From: Sporolactobacillus spathodeae
GTDB taxonomy: Bacteria; Bacillota; Bacilli; Bacillales; Sporolactobacillaceae
Reading direction: 5' to 3'
Assembly: GCF_016908935.1 (NCBI RefSeq)
Contig: NZ_JAFBEV010000024.1
Span: forward strand, 1 to 42,569
Length of the DNA: 42,569 nucleotides
The translations under genes and the position numbers were made by a program. Below, in pieces: positions 8,147-15,615 of the stretch. The notes under the pieces are model-generated. The model had not been told where the DNA came from and did not search any database. It was given only the letters and a program-made list of their open reading frames with translations. Position 1 is the stretch's first letter. The number at the start of each line of letters is the position of its first letter.

Positions 8147-9094
8147 TCAAAAGGGCAGAACACTCACCTCCTTGGTATTGAAAATAGTTTCGATGGCCTG
8201 ACCAATTGTGTTACAAACACTTATTTCCTCGATAAGAAATGAAATAATGCCCGATTCGATAATTTCAGGAATTTCCATATAGGCTAGCTGTGCATGCATG
8301 CGGCCAGTCAGACGCATGACACGCTGAATCGTTTTCGATGCGGCAATGTTCGCGTGAAATAGGCTGTGCAGATGATTATTCAAATGATTCAATGCAAAGC
8401 GCGTTGAACGTGGGAAAATCGCGTTCAAGATCATAAATTCAATCATCCGTTCGATCGTAAGCGGGCTAGTTTGGCACTTGCGATAGGCCTCAAAACCGCT
8501 TACGGATTTTAGCAGAGCGAGACAATTGTCGAAGTCAACGGTCCTTTTGTGTTCGGAGATGATTACCTTAAGAATACGCAGGGTGTTTTCAGCGCGTTCA
8601 ATATATTTCCCAGATTCCAAAATGTGCCATTCTTGACCCCTTAGCATCGTGGATTCAATAATGCCCTGATATAAAGCTGTCTGTTCTTTAATTTTTTGAA
8701 AAAAGGAGTGGGGATAATGAAGCATAGCCTGGGCTGTCTCATCTTTCATCCAGAGATAGAACCCATTTATTGCCTCCCATAATTCGCTCGGCACGCGTTC
8801 ACGTACAGATTGGGCATCGTTTCGTGCACTGACAAGACAGGAGATGATGGAATTACTGTAATCTCGGCTGAAAACAAGCAGCTGCATGACGTTGGATTCG
8901 GAATCAATAGGGTTCTTTAGAAGAAGCTCGTTCGGTACGCCGAATGTATCAATCAATTCTGTCCACGGGTGTAGGTCTTGGCCCATGTGGTTTGCCTGCA
9001 TATGATAGGCGACATCAATTAAACGTGCATGGTTCTCAATGCGTTCCATATAACGACCAAGCCAGTAAAGTGATTCCGCGATTCTGCCGATCAT
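8147..9094 (-). CDS. Alpha-E domain protein (DUF403)
   Basis: A 315-residue, almost entirely alpha-helical protein. It opens with the hallmark MIGRIAESLYWLGRYMERIENHAR, of which IAESLYWLGR and ERIEN are typical of the alpha-E family, and ends in the ...EETISVCNTIG-like helix. The family has no proven biochemical role; it nearly always accompanies circularly permuted ATP-grasp enzymes and transglutaminases, as here. GAGGGG lies at a good distance before the ATG. It follows the ATP-grasp gene by 90 bases on the same strand. There is no signal peptide and no membrane segment. Confidence 0.88.
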   Translation of the reverse strand: MIGRIAESLYWLGRYMERIENHARLIDVAYHMQANHMGQDLHPWTELIDTFGVPNELLLKNPIDSESNVMQLLVFSRDYSNSIISCLVSARNDAQSVRERVPSELWEAINGFYLWMKDETAQAMLHYPHSFFQKIKEQTALYQGIIESTMLRGQEWHILESGKYIERAENTLRILKVIISEHKRTVDFDNCLALLKSVSGFEAYRKCQTSPLTIERMIEFMILNAIFPRSTRFALNHLNNHLHSLFHANIAASKTIQRVMRLTGRMHAQLAYMEIPEIIESGIISFLIEEISVCNTIGQAIETIFNTKEVSVLPF

Positions 9095-9184
9095 TTGAAT
9101 CCCCTCTTATGCTTCATTCCACTGAAATTTTATTAATCTTAAGCGTATAAAAAGAATAGCTAAGCAAATGCATCTCTGTTTTTG

Positions 9185-10573
9185 TTAGACAATCCAGGTA
9201 TCCTTGCTTCCGCCGCCTTGTGAGGAATTAACAACGAGCGACCCCTTCTCCATAGCGACGCGCGTCAGACCACCGGGGAGCACAACTTGCTGTTTGCCTT
9301 TAAAAATAAAAGGACGCAAATCAATGGTTCGACTTTCAATCATGGAACCGCTGAGTGTTGGTGATTGAGAAAGACGGATCGCGCGCTGAGCAATATAACT
9401 TTCGGGATGTCCCAGGATCTGGGCGCGGAAGGCTTTAATGGTTTCTTTATCGGCTTGAGGCCCCATCAACATTCCGTAGCCGCCCGACAGCGATGTTTGT
9501 TTAACGACCATTTTCTCCAGGTTATCAAGTACAAAACTCCGCTCTTCTGGATTGCGCAGCGAATAGGTCGGCACGTTTTTCAGTACAGGCTCTTCGCTCA
9601 GGTAGTAGCGGATCATGTCTGGCACTCTCGTATAAATAAGCTTATCATCAGCAATGCCAGTTCCTGGCGCATTGGCAATTGCCACATTTCCGGCGCGATA
9701 GGCGTTCATTAGTCCAGGTACGCCGACAAGTGAATTTGGATTGAAGGCTAGCGGATCGAGAAAACTGTCGTCAAGCCGGCGGTAAATGACATCAACGGGT
9801 TTCATACGCCCGCTAATTGTCTGTAGATAGACTTTTTGATTAATGACGCGCAAATCAGATCCCTCAACCAAATCAATGCCCATTTGCTGAGCAAGAAACG
9901 CGTGTTCGAAATAAGCTGAGTTATACCGTCCGGGTGTTAAAAGGACAACGACTGGATCCTTTTTGTTATTCGGCGCCAAGTCCTGTAACGTCGTTAAAAG
10001 CTCTTGTGTTCCTTTTTCTAATCCGCGCACGTGATAGGAAAAATAGAGATCGGGGAAATAATGCATCATTAGTATCCGATTTTTGAAGATATAAGAAAGC
10101 CCAGATGGTGTCCGCAGATTGTCTTCAAGAACAAAATAGTTGCCTTGTTCATCACGAATGAGATCAATGCCAGATATAGCGGTATAGATATTTTCCGGAA
10201 CGTCAAGATGCATCATTTCTGGGAGAAAGTAGGGATTGTTGACAATCATTCGACGTGAAATCAATCCGTCTTTAATAAAACGTTGTTCATGATACATGTC
10301 GCCTAGAAAGTGATTCAAGGCGCGAACACGCTGGTTTAGGCCGCGTTCAATCATTGACCAATCGTTGGCCGGTATGATTCTTGGCAGAACATCAAAAGGG
10401 ATCGTCCGTTCCGCGCCTTGCGTCGCAGAAGCAATTTGGAAAGTAATTCCTTGGAGAATCATTTGCTGCTTGATCTTTTCCGAACGACTGATCAATTCGC
10501 TCGTGCCAAGCTGTTGCAATTGATCATAAAGCTTTTGATAATGTGTGCGAATGGTTCCGCGCGCGTCAAACAT
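9185..10573 (-). CDS. Circularly permuted type 2 ATP-grasp protein (DUF404/DUF407)
   Basis: At least 462 residues. Family marks are IIPANDWSMIERGLNQRVRA, a DLIRDEQGNYFVLEDNLRTP core and the C-terminal NSSQGGGSKDTWIV. These enzymes are predicted carboxylate-amine ligases making a peptide-like product (amidoligase group of the ATP-grasp superfamily). The ATG at 10573 lacks a ribosome binding site. The reading frame continues upstream through codons for FNE, giving the FxEMFD block usual in the family, back to a GGGAGG at the right place before a CTG or ATA codon at about 10621. No ATG, GTG or TTG exists there. The true product may therefore be about 16 residues longer. It is the first gene of a minus-strand operon with a strong promoter at 10748-10777. 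Confidence 0.88.
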   Translation of the reverse strand: MFDARGTIRTHYQKLYDQLQQLGTSELISRSEKIKQQMILQGITFQIASATQGAERTIPFDVLPRIIPANDWSMIERGLNQRVRALNHFLGDMYHEQRFIKDGLISRRMIVNNPYFLPEMMHLDVPENIYTAISGIDLIRDEQGNYFVLEDNLRTPSGLSYIFKNRILMMHYFPDLYFSYHVRGLEKGTQELLTTLQDLAPNNKKDPVVVLLTPGRYNSAYFEHAFLAQQMGIDLVEGSDLRVINQKVYLQTISGRMKPVDVIYRRLDDSFLDPLAFNPNSLVGVPGLMNAYRAGNVAIANAPGTGIADDKLIYTRVPDMIRYYLSEEPVLKNVPTYSLRNPEERSFVLDNLEKMVVKQTSLSGGYGMLMGPQADKETIKAFRAQILGHPESYIAQRAIRLSQSPTLSGSMIESRTIDLRPFIFKGKQQVVLPGGLTRVAMEKGSLVVNSSQGGGSKDTWIV

Positions 10574-10747
10574 TTCATTGAAGGTATTCTTTGCCGCCGG
10601 CTCTTTGGTAAACGTTATCAGCCGCCTCCCGGAGATGAAATAAATCGTAAATCACGTCAGTCTGTCTTTTTCGCGATCCTGCAGATGCAGAAGTAAAATG
10701 AAGAAATAAAGGCGTGAATTATTTGATAATTCGATAATTTTTAATAA

Positions 10748-10777
10748 ATTATAAACATTGCCAGTGATTGCTGTCAA
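10748..10777 (-). promoter_or_regulatory. Sigma-A promoter of the ATP-grasp operon
   Basis: On the minus strand a consensus TTGACA (10777-10772) lies 18 bases from a consensus TATAAT (10753-10748). Both hexamers are perfect. Transcription would start about 165 bases before the annotated ATG. Confidence 0.8.
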
Positions 10778-10784
10778 TGTTTAT
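10751..10784. promoter_or_regulatory. Candidate operator: perfect inverted repeat over the promoter
   Basis: ATAAACATTG at 10751-10760 is the exact reverse complement of CAATGTTTAT at 10775-10784. Four of seven inner positions are also symmetric (CAG...CTG). The arms overlap the -10 and the -35 of the ATP-grasp promoter, the usual site for a repressor dimer. The regulator is not known. Confidence 0.6.
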
Positions 10785-10812
10785 GTATGCTAAGGTCGCC
10801 TTTTTTCATGAA

Positions 10813-10830
10813 GCCGCCTGCGGCAAGCGA
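10813..10830 (+). repeat. Dispersed intergenic repeat, fragment C
   Basis: Only the conserved core CGCCTGCGGCAAGCGA of the repeat family is left. It keeps the plus orientation of the other copies. Confidence 0.45.
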
Positions 10831-10993
10831 ACACATGGCAATAAATGATTAAAAACAACAACAGATTTTAACAAGCCTTCTATGAAAATAGCGATCAGCA
10901 ACAAAAGAACAGAAAAAAGGGAGCAGAGGCCTGCCAGGCTCCGGATAAGCCTAGCGGACATAGACTGAAGGCAGAAAATGTTTTCACGTGTAC

Positions 10994-11023
10994 GAATAGA
11001 TTACAAGAAATTGGTCTATCCTA
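10994..11023 (+). promoter_or_regulatory. Possible forespore (sigma-G/F-like) promoter of csfB
   Basis: GAATA at 10994 lies 18 bases before TATCCTA at 11017, resembling sigma-G boxes. csfB is forespore-controlled in B. subtilis. The start point would fall almost at the ribosome binding site, so confidence is low. Confidence 0.3.
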
Positions 11024-11040
11024 AAACAGGAGGTGGAGAC

Positions 11041-11253
11041 ATGGGGATAAACGCGCAACAGGCCGGAGAAATTTGTCTGATTTGCGGCCAATTGAAACAT
11101 GAGGGTATTCACATCGGTAATCAATTAATCTGTTATTCTTGTCAAGATAAAATTGTCGCGACGGATGTCACAGACTGGAAATATCGATATTTTATTAAGA
11201 AATTATCAAAAATTAAGTGGGACACAAAGCAGCCCGCGGGGAAAATCAAATAA
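11041..11253 (+). CDS. csfB: Anti-sigma factor CsfB (Gin), inhibitor of sigma-G
   Basis: A 70-residue zinc-binding protein. Cysteines form two CxxC pairs (C12/C15 in ICLIC and C31/C34 in ICYSC), followed by the conserved TDxxxWKYRYFIKKLSKI end. The pattern C-x2-C, GIH, C-x2-C, Y-x2-KKL is that of Gin of B. subtilis (64 residues). Gin blocks sigma-G, and also sigma-E, to stop premature activity in the wrong compartment during sporulation. The start at 11041 has GGAGGTGG at ideal distance; a longer in-frame start at 10978 lies before it and has no homology. Its place after an rRNA operon and before yaaO/tmk matches B. subtilis, although xpaC and yaaN are missing between. Confidence 0.87.
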   Translation: MGINAQQAGEICLICGQLKHEGIHIGNQLICYSCQDKIVATDVTDWKYRYFIKKLSKIKWDTKQPAGKIK

Positions 11254-11261
11254 GCTGTACG

Positions 11262-11294
11262 GAGAAGCACGTGATTTGGAGCTTCTCTTTTATT
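11262..11294 (+). terminator. Terminator after csfB
   Basis: GAGAAGC and GCTTCTC form a 7-bp stem with a 12-base loop, followed by TTTTATTTT. Confidence 0.65.
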
Positions 11295-11296
11295 TT

Positions 11297-11385
11297 ATGA
11301 TAATGATTTTTTGTGGAAAATGGCGCAAGGTGCAACACTCGCGGCAAACGAGCAACCGAAGCATATTGCTGCAAAAAAGAATGAG
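11297..11385 (+). repeat. Dispersed intergenic repeat, copy D (degenerate)
   Basis: It begins right after the csfB terminator with GATAATGATTTTTTG. The internal part is deleted; the core reads CGCGGCAAACGAGCAACCGA and is followed by GCTGCAAAAAAG. The terminal palindrome is lost. Confidence 0.6.
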
Positions 11386-11524
11386 ACGCTATTTGCCCAG
11401 TTCTTCTCATACCGATAAACGATACAGACTTGAAAATATTTCTCCGTTTCGGTCGGCAGCTAGCAGCATCTGTTTCGCGATATGCTAAAATAAAAGCAAT
11501 CAATAAAACACGTTTAAACGATTC

Positions 11525-11547
11525 ATTGACCGCTTAGTACGGTCAAT
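11525..11547 (+). promoter_or_regulatory. Inverted repeat in the yaaO leader
   Basis: ATTGACCG (11525-11532) and CGGTCAAT (11540-11547) are perfect 8-bp arms around CTTAGTA. The repeat ends four bases before the ribosome binding site GAGGAGA. It could be a weak attenuator hairpin (only a short T run follows) or an operator. Confidence 0.45.
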
Positions 11548-11561
11548 TTTGAGGAGAGACG

Positions 11562-13004
11562 ATGAATCAGAAAGCAACGCCGGTGTTTGACGGCTTGAAG
11601 ACCTATGTACACGATCAGCGTTATTCTTTTCATGTTCCGGGACACAAGGACGGGCATATTCTTCCTGAACCGGCTAAGGTAATCTATCAATCTTTGTTGA
11701 CAATAGATGCGACAGAAGTTGCGGATCTAGATGATCTTTATCATCCAACCGGTATTTTGCGCGACGGTGAGGCGCTGCTCGCCGATTATTACGGCACGCG
11801 TTCTAGTTATTTCCTTGTAAATGGATCAACCGTTGGCAACCTGATCATGATCTTAGCCACTATTCGTCCAGGGGATCGGGTGCTCGTCCAACGCGATAGT
11901 CATAAGTCAGTCTTCAATGGACTGAAGCTAGCAGGAGCGGAACCTGTTTTTCTGGCACCAGAGATTGATCCACAGACCGGAATTGGCTACGGTGTGTGCC
12001 TAGAGTCGCTGAACGTAGCCCTTCAGCGTTTTCCAGACGCCCGCGCCTTGATTCTGACCTACCCGAATTATTATGGGATGGCGGGAGTGATTGGGCCGGT
12101 GATTGAGCGCGCCCATCATCACGGGATGGCGGTGCTCGTCGATGAAGCGCACGGACCGCATTTTCACTTGGGCGCTCCGATGCCGCCAAGCGCGCTTGAT
12201 CAAGGAGCCGACCTCGTTGTGCAGTCTGCGCACAAGATGCTGCCGGCGATGACGATGGGCGCATGGCTTCATTGCAAGACGACGCGCGTTGATCAAGAGA
12301 AAATTGAAGCAATCCGGGCGATGTTGCAGACGTCCAGCCCGTCTTATCCGATCATGGCTTCGCTTGATCTCGCTCGGTATTTTCTAGCGAGCCTAACAAC
12401 CGATAAGCTTACAGCCATTTGCCACAACAGGGACACCTTCGCTGCCGAGTTGGATGCGATAGAGGGAATCGATGTGCTGAAAGCCGTTCCTGGCGCGTTT
12501 CACCTTGATCCTTTTAAGTTGACGCTCGGTTTGCAATTTGAGACCAGCGGTTTTGCCTTTCAGGAGCGGTTGATCGCGGCTGGCATTTATCCGGAATTGG
12601 CTGATCCGCATCACGTTCTGCTTACGCTTGGGCTCTCCGAACGGGAAAACTATGCCGAGGCGGTATACCGCATTCGCGCCAGCTTGTCCAGTTTCCCTAG
12701 GACCCACGCGAAGCGGAAAACGAATGAGTGCCTTTCCTTTCCACTTGTTCAGAAGCTAGACATATCGTATCGGGAGATGGATCAGCTGTCACGTGAACTT
12801 GTTGATCTGCAGGCGGCAGAAGGCGCGGTTGCCGCTGAGGCAATCATCCCTTATCCGCCGGGCATACCGCTCGTTCTTCAGGGCGAAAAAGTGACGGCGG
12901 AACAGATTCGGCGGATAGAGACGCTGCTGGCCGCAGGCGCCGTCTTTCAAAACACAGAAACGGCACAGCATAAAATAATGATTTACCAATCAGGAGTCGC
13001 ATAA
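11562..13004 (+). CDS. yaaO: Orn/Lys/Arg decarboxylase-family PLP enzyme (YaaO)
   Basis: A 480-residue fold-type I PLP enzyme, the same length as B. subtilis YaaO. Visible are the substrate region SFHVPGHKDGH near the N-terminus, VDEAHGPHF before the cofactor site and SAHKMLPAMTMGAWLH with the PLP lysine (SAHK). The C-terminal domain (about 370-480) includes PYPPGIPLV, typical of the family. It should decarboxylate a basic amino acid (Lys, Arg or Orn) to a polyamine; which one cannot be told, and some members lack known activity. GAGGAGA precedes the ATG. The tmk gene begins three bases after its stop, as in B. subtilis, so they share a transcript. Confidence 0.9.
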   Translation: MNQKATPVFDGLKTYVHDQRYSFHVPGHKDGHILPEPAKVIYQSLLTIDATEVADLDDLYHPTGILRDGEALLADYYGTRSSYFLVNGSTVGNLIMILATIRPGDRVLVQRDSHKSVFNGLKLAGAEPVFLAPEIDPQTGIGYGVCLESLNVALQRFPDARALILTYPNYYGMAGVIGPVIERAHHHGMAVLVDEAHGPHFHLGAPMPPSALDQGADLVVQSAHKMLPAMTMGAWLHCKTTRVDQEKIEAIRAMLQTSSPSYPIMASLDLARYFLASLTTDKLTAICHNRDTFAAELDAIEGIDVLKAVPGAFHLDPFKLTLGLQFETSGFAFQERLIAAGIYPELADPHHVLLTLGLSERENYAEAVYRIRASLSSFPRTHAKRKTNECLSFPLVQKLDISYREMDQLSRELVDLQAAEGAVAAEAIIPYPPGIPLVLQGEKVTAEQIRRIETLLAAGAVFQNTETAQHKIMIYQSGVA

Positions 13005-13006
13005 CT

Positions 13007-13675
13007 ATGAATAAAAGAGGACTATTTATTACATTTGAAGGACCGGACGGATCCGGGAAATCAACCCAGATTCGACGGATAGCTGAATTCTTAAAAAACC
13101 ATAATTTGCCTTTTTTGCTGACCCGTGAACCGGGCGGTACGACTGTCGGTGATCAGATTCGAGCGATGGTGCTGAATCCGGAGAATCGAATGATTGTCGA
13201 TCAGACTGAGATCCTTCTCTATGCTGCTTCGCGCAGTCAGCATGTTCAGGAAAAAATTCGACCGGCCCTTGAGAAGGGTTGGATTGTTCTCTGCGATCGA
13301 TTTACCGATGCGTCCATTGCTTATCAAGGTTATGGCTTGGGGCAGGACGTGGCGATGGTCCAAATGATTAACCGCTTTGCAACAGACGGACTGGAACCCG
13401 ATCAAACCTTTTTGATTGATGTCTCGCCGGAGACCGGGCGGAAACGTATGGAGAGTCGGGAAGGCGCCGCGGAGGTGGGTATCACGCAAAACGCGGCTGA
13501 ACTTGATCGAATTGAAGCTCGGGCGCTGGCTTATCACCAGCGGGTACGGGAAGGGTTTCTGGCGCTGTACCACGAAAATAAACAGCGGATCACTTTGATT
13601 GACGGAGAAAAAGACCGCGAAGAAGTGTACAGCACGATTATCAAAGCGCTGCGTGGTTCTCTGAATCTCAAGTAA
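13007..13675 (+). CDS. tmk: Thymidylate kinase
   Basis: A 222-residue dTMP kinase making dTDP for DNA synthesis. The P-loop FEGPDGSGKSTQ (residues 10-21), TREPGGT substrate loop, DRFTDASIAYQG and a lid region with arginines (about 140-160) are all present. Length is normal (B. subtilis 212). It starts two bases after the yaaO stop and is followed closely by darA. Confidence 0.96.
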   Translation: MNKRGLFITFEGPDGSGKSTQIRRIAEFLKNHNLPFLLTREPGGTTVGDQIRAMVLNPENRMIVDQTEILLYAASRSQHVQEKIRPALEKGWIVLCDRFTDASIAYQGYGLGQDVAMVQMINRFATDGLEPDQTFLIDVSPETGRKRMESREGAAEVGITQNAAELDRIEARALAYHQRVREGFLALYHENKQRITLIDGEKDREEVYSTIIKALRGSLNLK

Positions 13676-13700
13676 ACGGATGGCTGAAGGAGTGGCTTGC

Positions 13701-14030
13701 ATGAAACTTGTTATAGCGATCGTTCAGGATAAAGACAGCAATCAATTGCAAGGAACGCTGGTCGACGCAGGATTTCAGGTGACTAAGATGGCAAGCACGG
13801 GCGGATTTCTCCGATCCGGGAATACCACATTCATGATCGGAACAGCCGATACTCGAGTTGACGAATTGTTGACCATCATTCATGATCAATGTAAAAGCCG
13901 GCGTCAAGTCGTTTCGCCGATGTCCTCACTCGACGGCAATTCCGAAGGTTATATGATGCATCCAGTCGAAGTAGAAGTCGGTGGCGCCAATGTTTTTGTT
14001 ATGGATGTCGATCGATTCGAACACTTTTGA
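13701..14030 (+). CDS. darA: Cyclic-di-AMP receptor DarA (PII-like, YaaQ)
   Basis: A 109-residue PII-like signal protein, the length of B. subtilis DarA (PstA). It binds cyclic di-AMP as a trimer; downstream partners are unknown. Seen: MKLVIAIVQDKDSNQLQGTL, TGGFLRSGNTTFMIG and the end PVEVEVGGANVFVMDVDRF, all family hallmarks. I chose the ATG at 13701 because AAGGAG lies eight bases upstream and the protein then starts like its orthologues; the in-frame ATG at 13680 adds seven non-conserved residues. The neighbours tmk and yaaR are as in B. subtilis. Confidence 0.95.
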   Translation: MKLVIAIVQDKDSNQLQGTLVDAGFQVTKMASTGGFLRSGNTTFMIGTADTRVDELLTIIHDQCKSRRQVVSPMSSLDGNSEGYMMHPVEVEVGGANVFVMDVDRFEHF

Positions 14031-14082
14031 CGCGCTACATTCAGGCACTTGATGTACGTCAGTCAGTGAAGGGGGGCAAAGC

Positions 14083-14520
14083 ATGTCCATTGAAATCAGT
14101 CGTGACTCTGTAGTGAAAGAGAAACCATCTAGAGTTGAAACACCTGTTGCGCGCACAAGTGATTCCTTTGAACAGGTCTTCTCTTCCAGAAAATCAAGCG
14201 GCGACGCAGAAGCTTTAAAAGCGCTTTTCAAGCAAATTGATGATCAGGCAAGGCGTGTGTCTGGCTCGCGAACAGTCCGCGATTTGCAGCTCTACAAGAA
14301 ATATGTGCAGTCGTTTTTGCAGAACGCGGTCCAGCTCGGCCTGAAAACGGATCAGTCGCGTTCCTGGCAGCAGGGTGGTACGCTGCAGACACTTGTCAAG
14401 ACGGTCAATCAAAAACTGGTTGATTTAACGAACGACGTGTTGAATAAAAATAAAGATTCATTGGATTTGCTTGGCCATCTTGATGAAATTCGCGGGATGT
14501 TGATCAATTTATATGTGTGA
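14083..14520 (+). CDS. yaaR: YaaR family protein (DUF327)
   Basis: A 145-residue mostly helical cytosolic protein of the YaaR family, recognised from the motif IDDQARRVSGSRTVRDLQLYKK split around position 55-75, SFLQNAV, and the C-terminal LDLLGHLDEIRGMLINLYV-like end. The role is unknown; the gene is conserved between darA and holB in Bacillales. An AAGGGGGGC sequence precedes the ATG at 14083. Confidence 0.9.
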   Translation: MSIEISRDSVVKEKPSRVETPVARTSDSFEQVFSSRKSSGDAEALKALFKQIDDQARRVSGSRTVRDLQLYKKYVQSFLQNAVQLGLKTDQSRSWQQGGTLQTLVKTVNQKLVDLTNDVLNKNKDSLDLLGHLDEIRGMLINLYV

Positions 14521-14544
14521 ATGCTGTTTAAGGGGAAAGACAAG

Positions 14545-14567
14545 AAGCGCGTGAATACGCGCCTTTT
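14545..14567 (+). terminator. Possible attenuator or terminator between yaaR and holB
   Basis: GCGCGT and ACGCGC form a 6-bp hairpin with a GAAT loop, followed by CTTTT. The short stem and T run allow read-through. Confidence 0.4.
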
Positions 14568-14616
14568 ACATACAATTTGGAATCATTAGGATTGAGCCGG
14601 GACGGAGGAGTAAGAC

Positions 14617-15615
14617 ATGGATTGGCAGCAATTAAAAGACCAGCAGAAAACGGTTGAAAAAGTCCTGCGCCATGCCGCGCTCCGGCATGAACTGGCACAT
14701 GCCTATTTATTTGAGGGTCCGCGCGGCACCGGCAAACGAGACACAGCATTGATGCTGGCACAGATGCTTTTCTGCGAGGCTGCGGAGGCGTTCAGACCAT
14801 GCGGTGAATGCCGGAATTGCCGGAGAATTGCCTCTGGGAATCACCCAGATGTGGTTTGGATCCGTCCTGAAGAAAACGCTCAGACGATTAAAAAAGAACA
14901 AGTGGCTTTCTTGCTGCGTGAATTTGCTTATCATGGCGTCGAATCCGCGCATAAAGTTTTTATTCTTGAAGAAGCGGAGAAATTAACTGTTCAAGCAGAG
15001 AACAGTTTGCTCAAATTTATTGAGGAGCCCAATCCTGGCACGCTAGCGATTCTCGTAACGTCGCAGATTCATCAGCTTCTGGATACAATTGTTTCAAGAT
15101 GTCAGGTGCTTACTTTTGTACCGCTTTCGGACAAGGATCTTGCTGAGCGGCTTGTGGTTGACGGACAGCCGCGGCAGCTCGCTTCGCTTGCCGCCGGTTT
15201 GACCCACAACTATCAGAGCGCAGTCGATCTTTGCCATGAGCAATGGTTTGCCGATGCGCATTCGCTAGTGTTACAATTAACCCAAAGACTTCAATCGTCT
15301 TCTGAACCGATACTTCCTTTTATTTATGATAAGTTTTATCCGCTTTTTAATGATATGCCCCGCATGACGACAGGCCTGGATCTGCTGCTTCTGTGGTATC
15401 GCGATCTGCTGAATCTGCAGTTGAATCGTTCGGAAAATCTCTTCTACGCGCCTGTGAGAGAGACATTGGAACGTCAGATGATGGCGTTGACAACGGACCA
15501 GATTGTTCAATTTATTGAAATGATTCTGGAAGCGCGTAAACAATTGAATGCCCACGTCAACGGATTAAGTGTTATGGAGCGTCTCATGGCTCAACTAGGA
15601 GGTATACGAAGCTAA
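14617..15615 (+). CDS. holB: DNA polymerase III subunit delta'
   Basis: A 332-residue clamp-loader subunit (AAA+). The P-loop region reads EGPRGTGKRD (about 33-42). Four cysteines (about 53, 62, 65 and 68) make the zinc module. Further marks are HPDVVWI and an SLLKFIEEP sensor region near 130-140. Delta' opens and loads the beta clamp with delta and DnaX. The start has GGAGGAG upstream. The stop overlaps the ricT start (TAATG), so the two are coupled. Confidence 0.94.
   Translation: MDWQQLKDQQKTVEKVLRHAALRHELAHAYLFEGPRGTGKRDTALMLAQMLFCEAAEAFRPCGECRNCRRIASGNHPDVVWIRPEENAQTIKKEQVAFLLREFAYHGVESAHKVFILEEAEKLTVQAENSLLKFIEEPNPGTLAILVTSQIHQLLDTIVSRCQVLTFVPLSDKDLAERLVVDGQPRQLASLAAGLTHNYQSAVDLCHEQWFADAHSLVLQLTQRLQSSSEPILPFIYDKFYPLFNDMPRMTTGLDLLLLWYRDLLNLQLNRSENLFYAPVRETLERQMMALTTDQIVQFIEMILEARKQLNAHVNGLSVMERLMAQLGGIRS

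Larger units (their letters stand above)
10574..11040. other. Divergent intergenic region between the ATP-grasp operon and csfB
   Basis: This 467-base gap holds the leader, promoter and inverted-repeat operator of the minus-strand operon, a short remnant of the dispersed repeat (10813-10830), a small GCCTGCCAGGC hairpin near 10928 and a possible forespore promoter before csfB. No convincing gene is present. Confidence 0.6.
11254..11561. other. Intergenic region csfB-yaaO
   Basis: It holds the csfB terminator, a degenerate dispersed repeat (11297-11385) and an 8-bp inverted repeat just before yaaO. I see no gene; open frames here are repeat artefacts. Confidence 0.6.

Noticed and set aside
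11153-11488. Open frame running out of csfB in another frame
   Set aside because: It is out of frame with the CsfB reading, has no ribosome site and ends in the degenerate repeat.
13091-13702. Long minus-strand frame opposite tmk
   Set aside because: A shadow of tmk; no start site or family features. The same holds for long minus frames opposite holB, purR, mfd and glmU.
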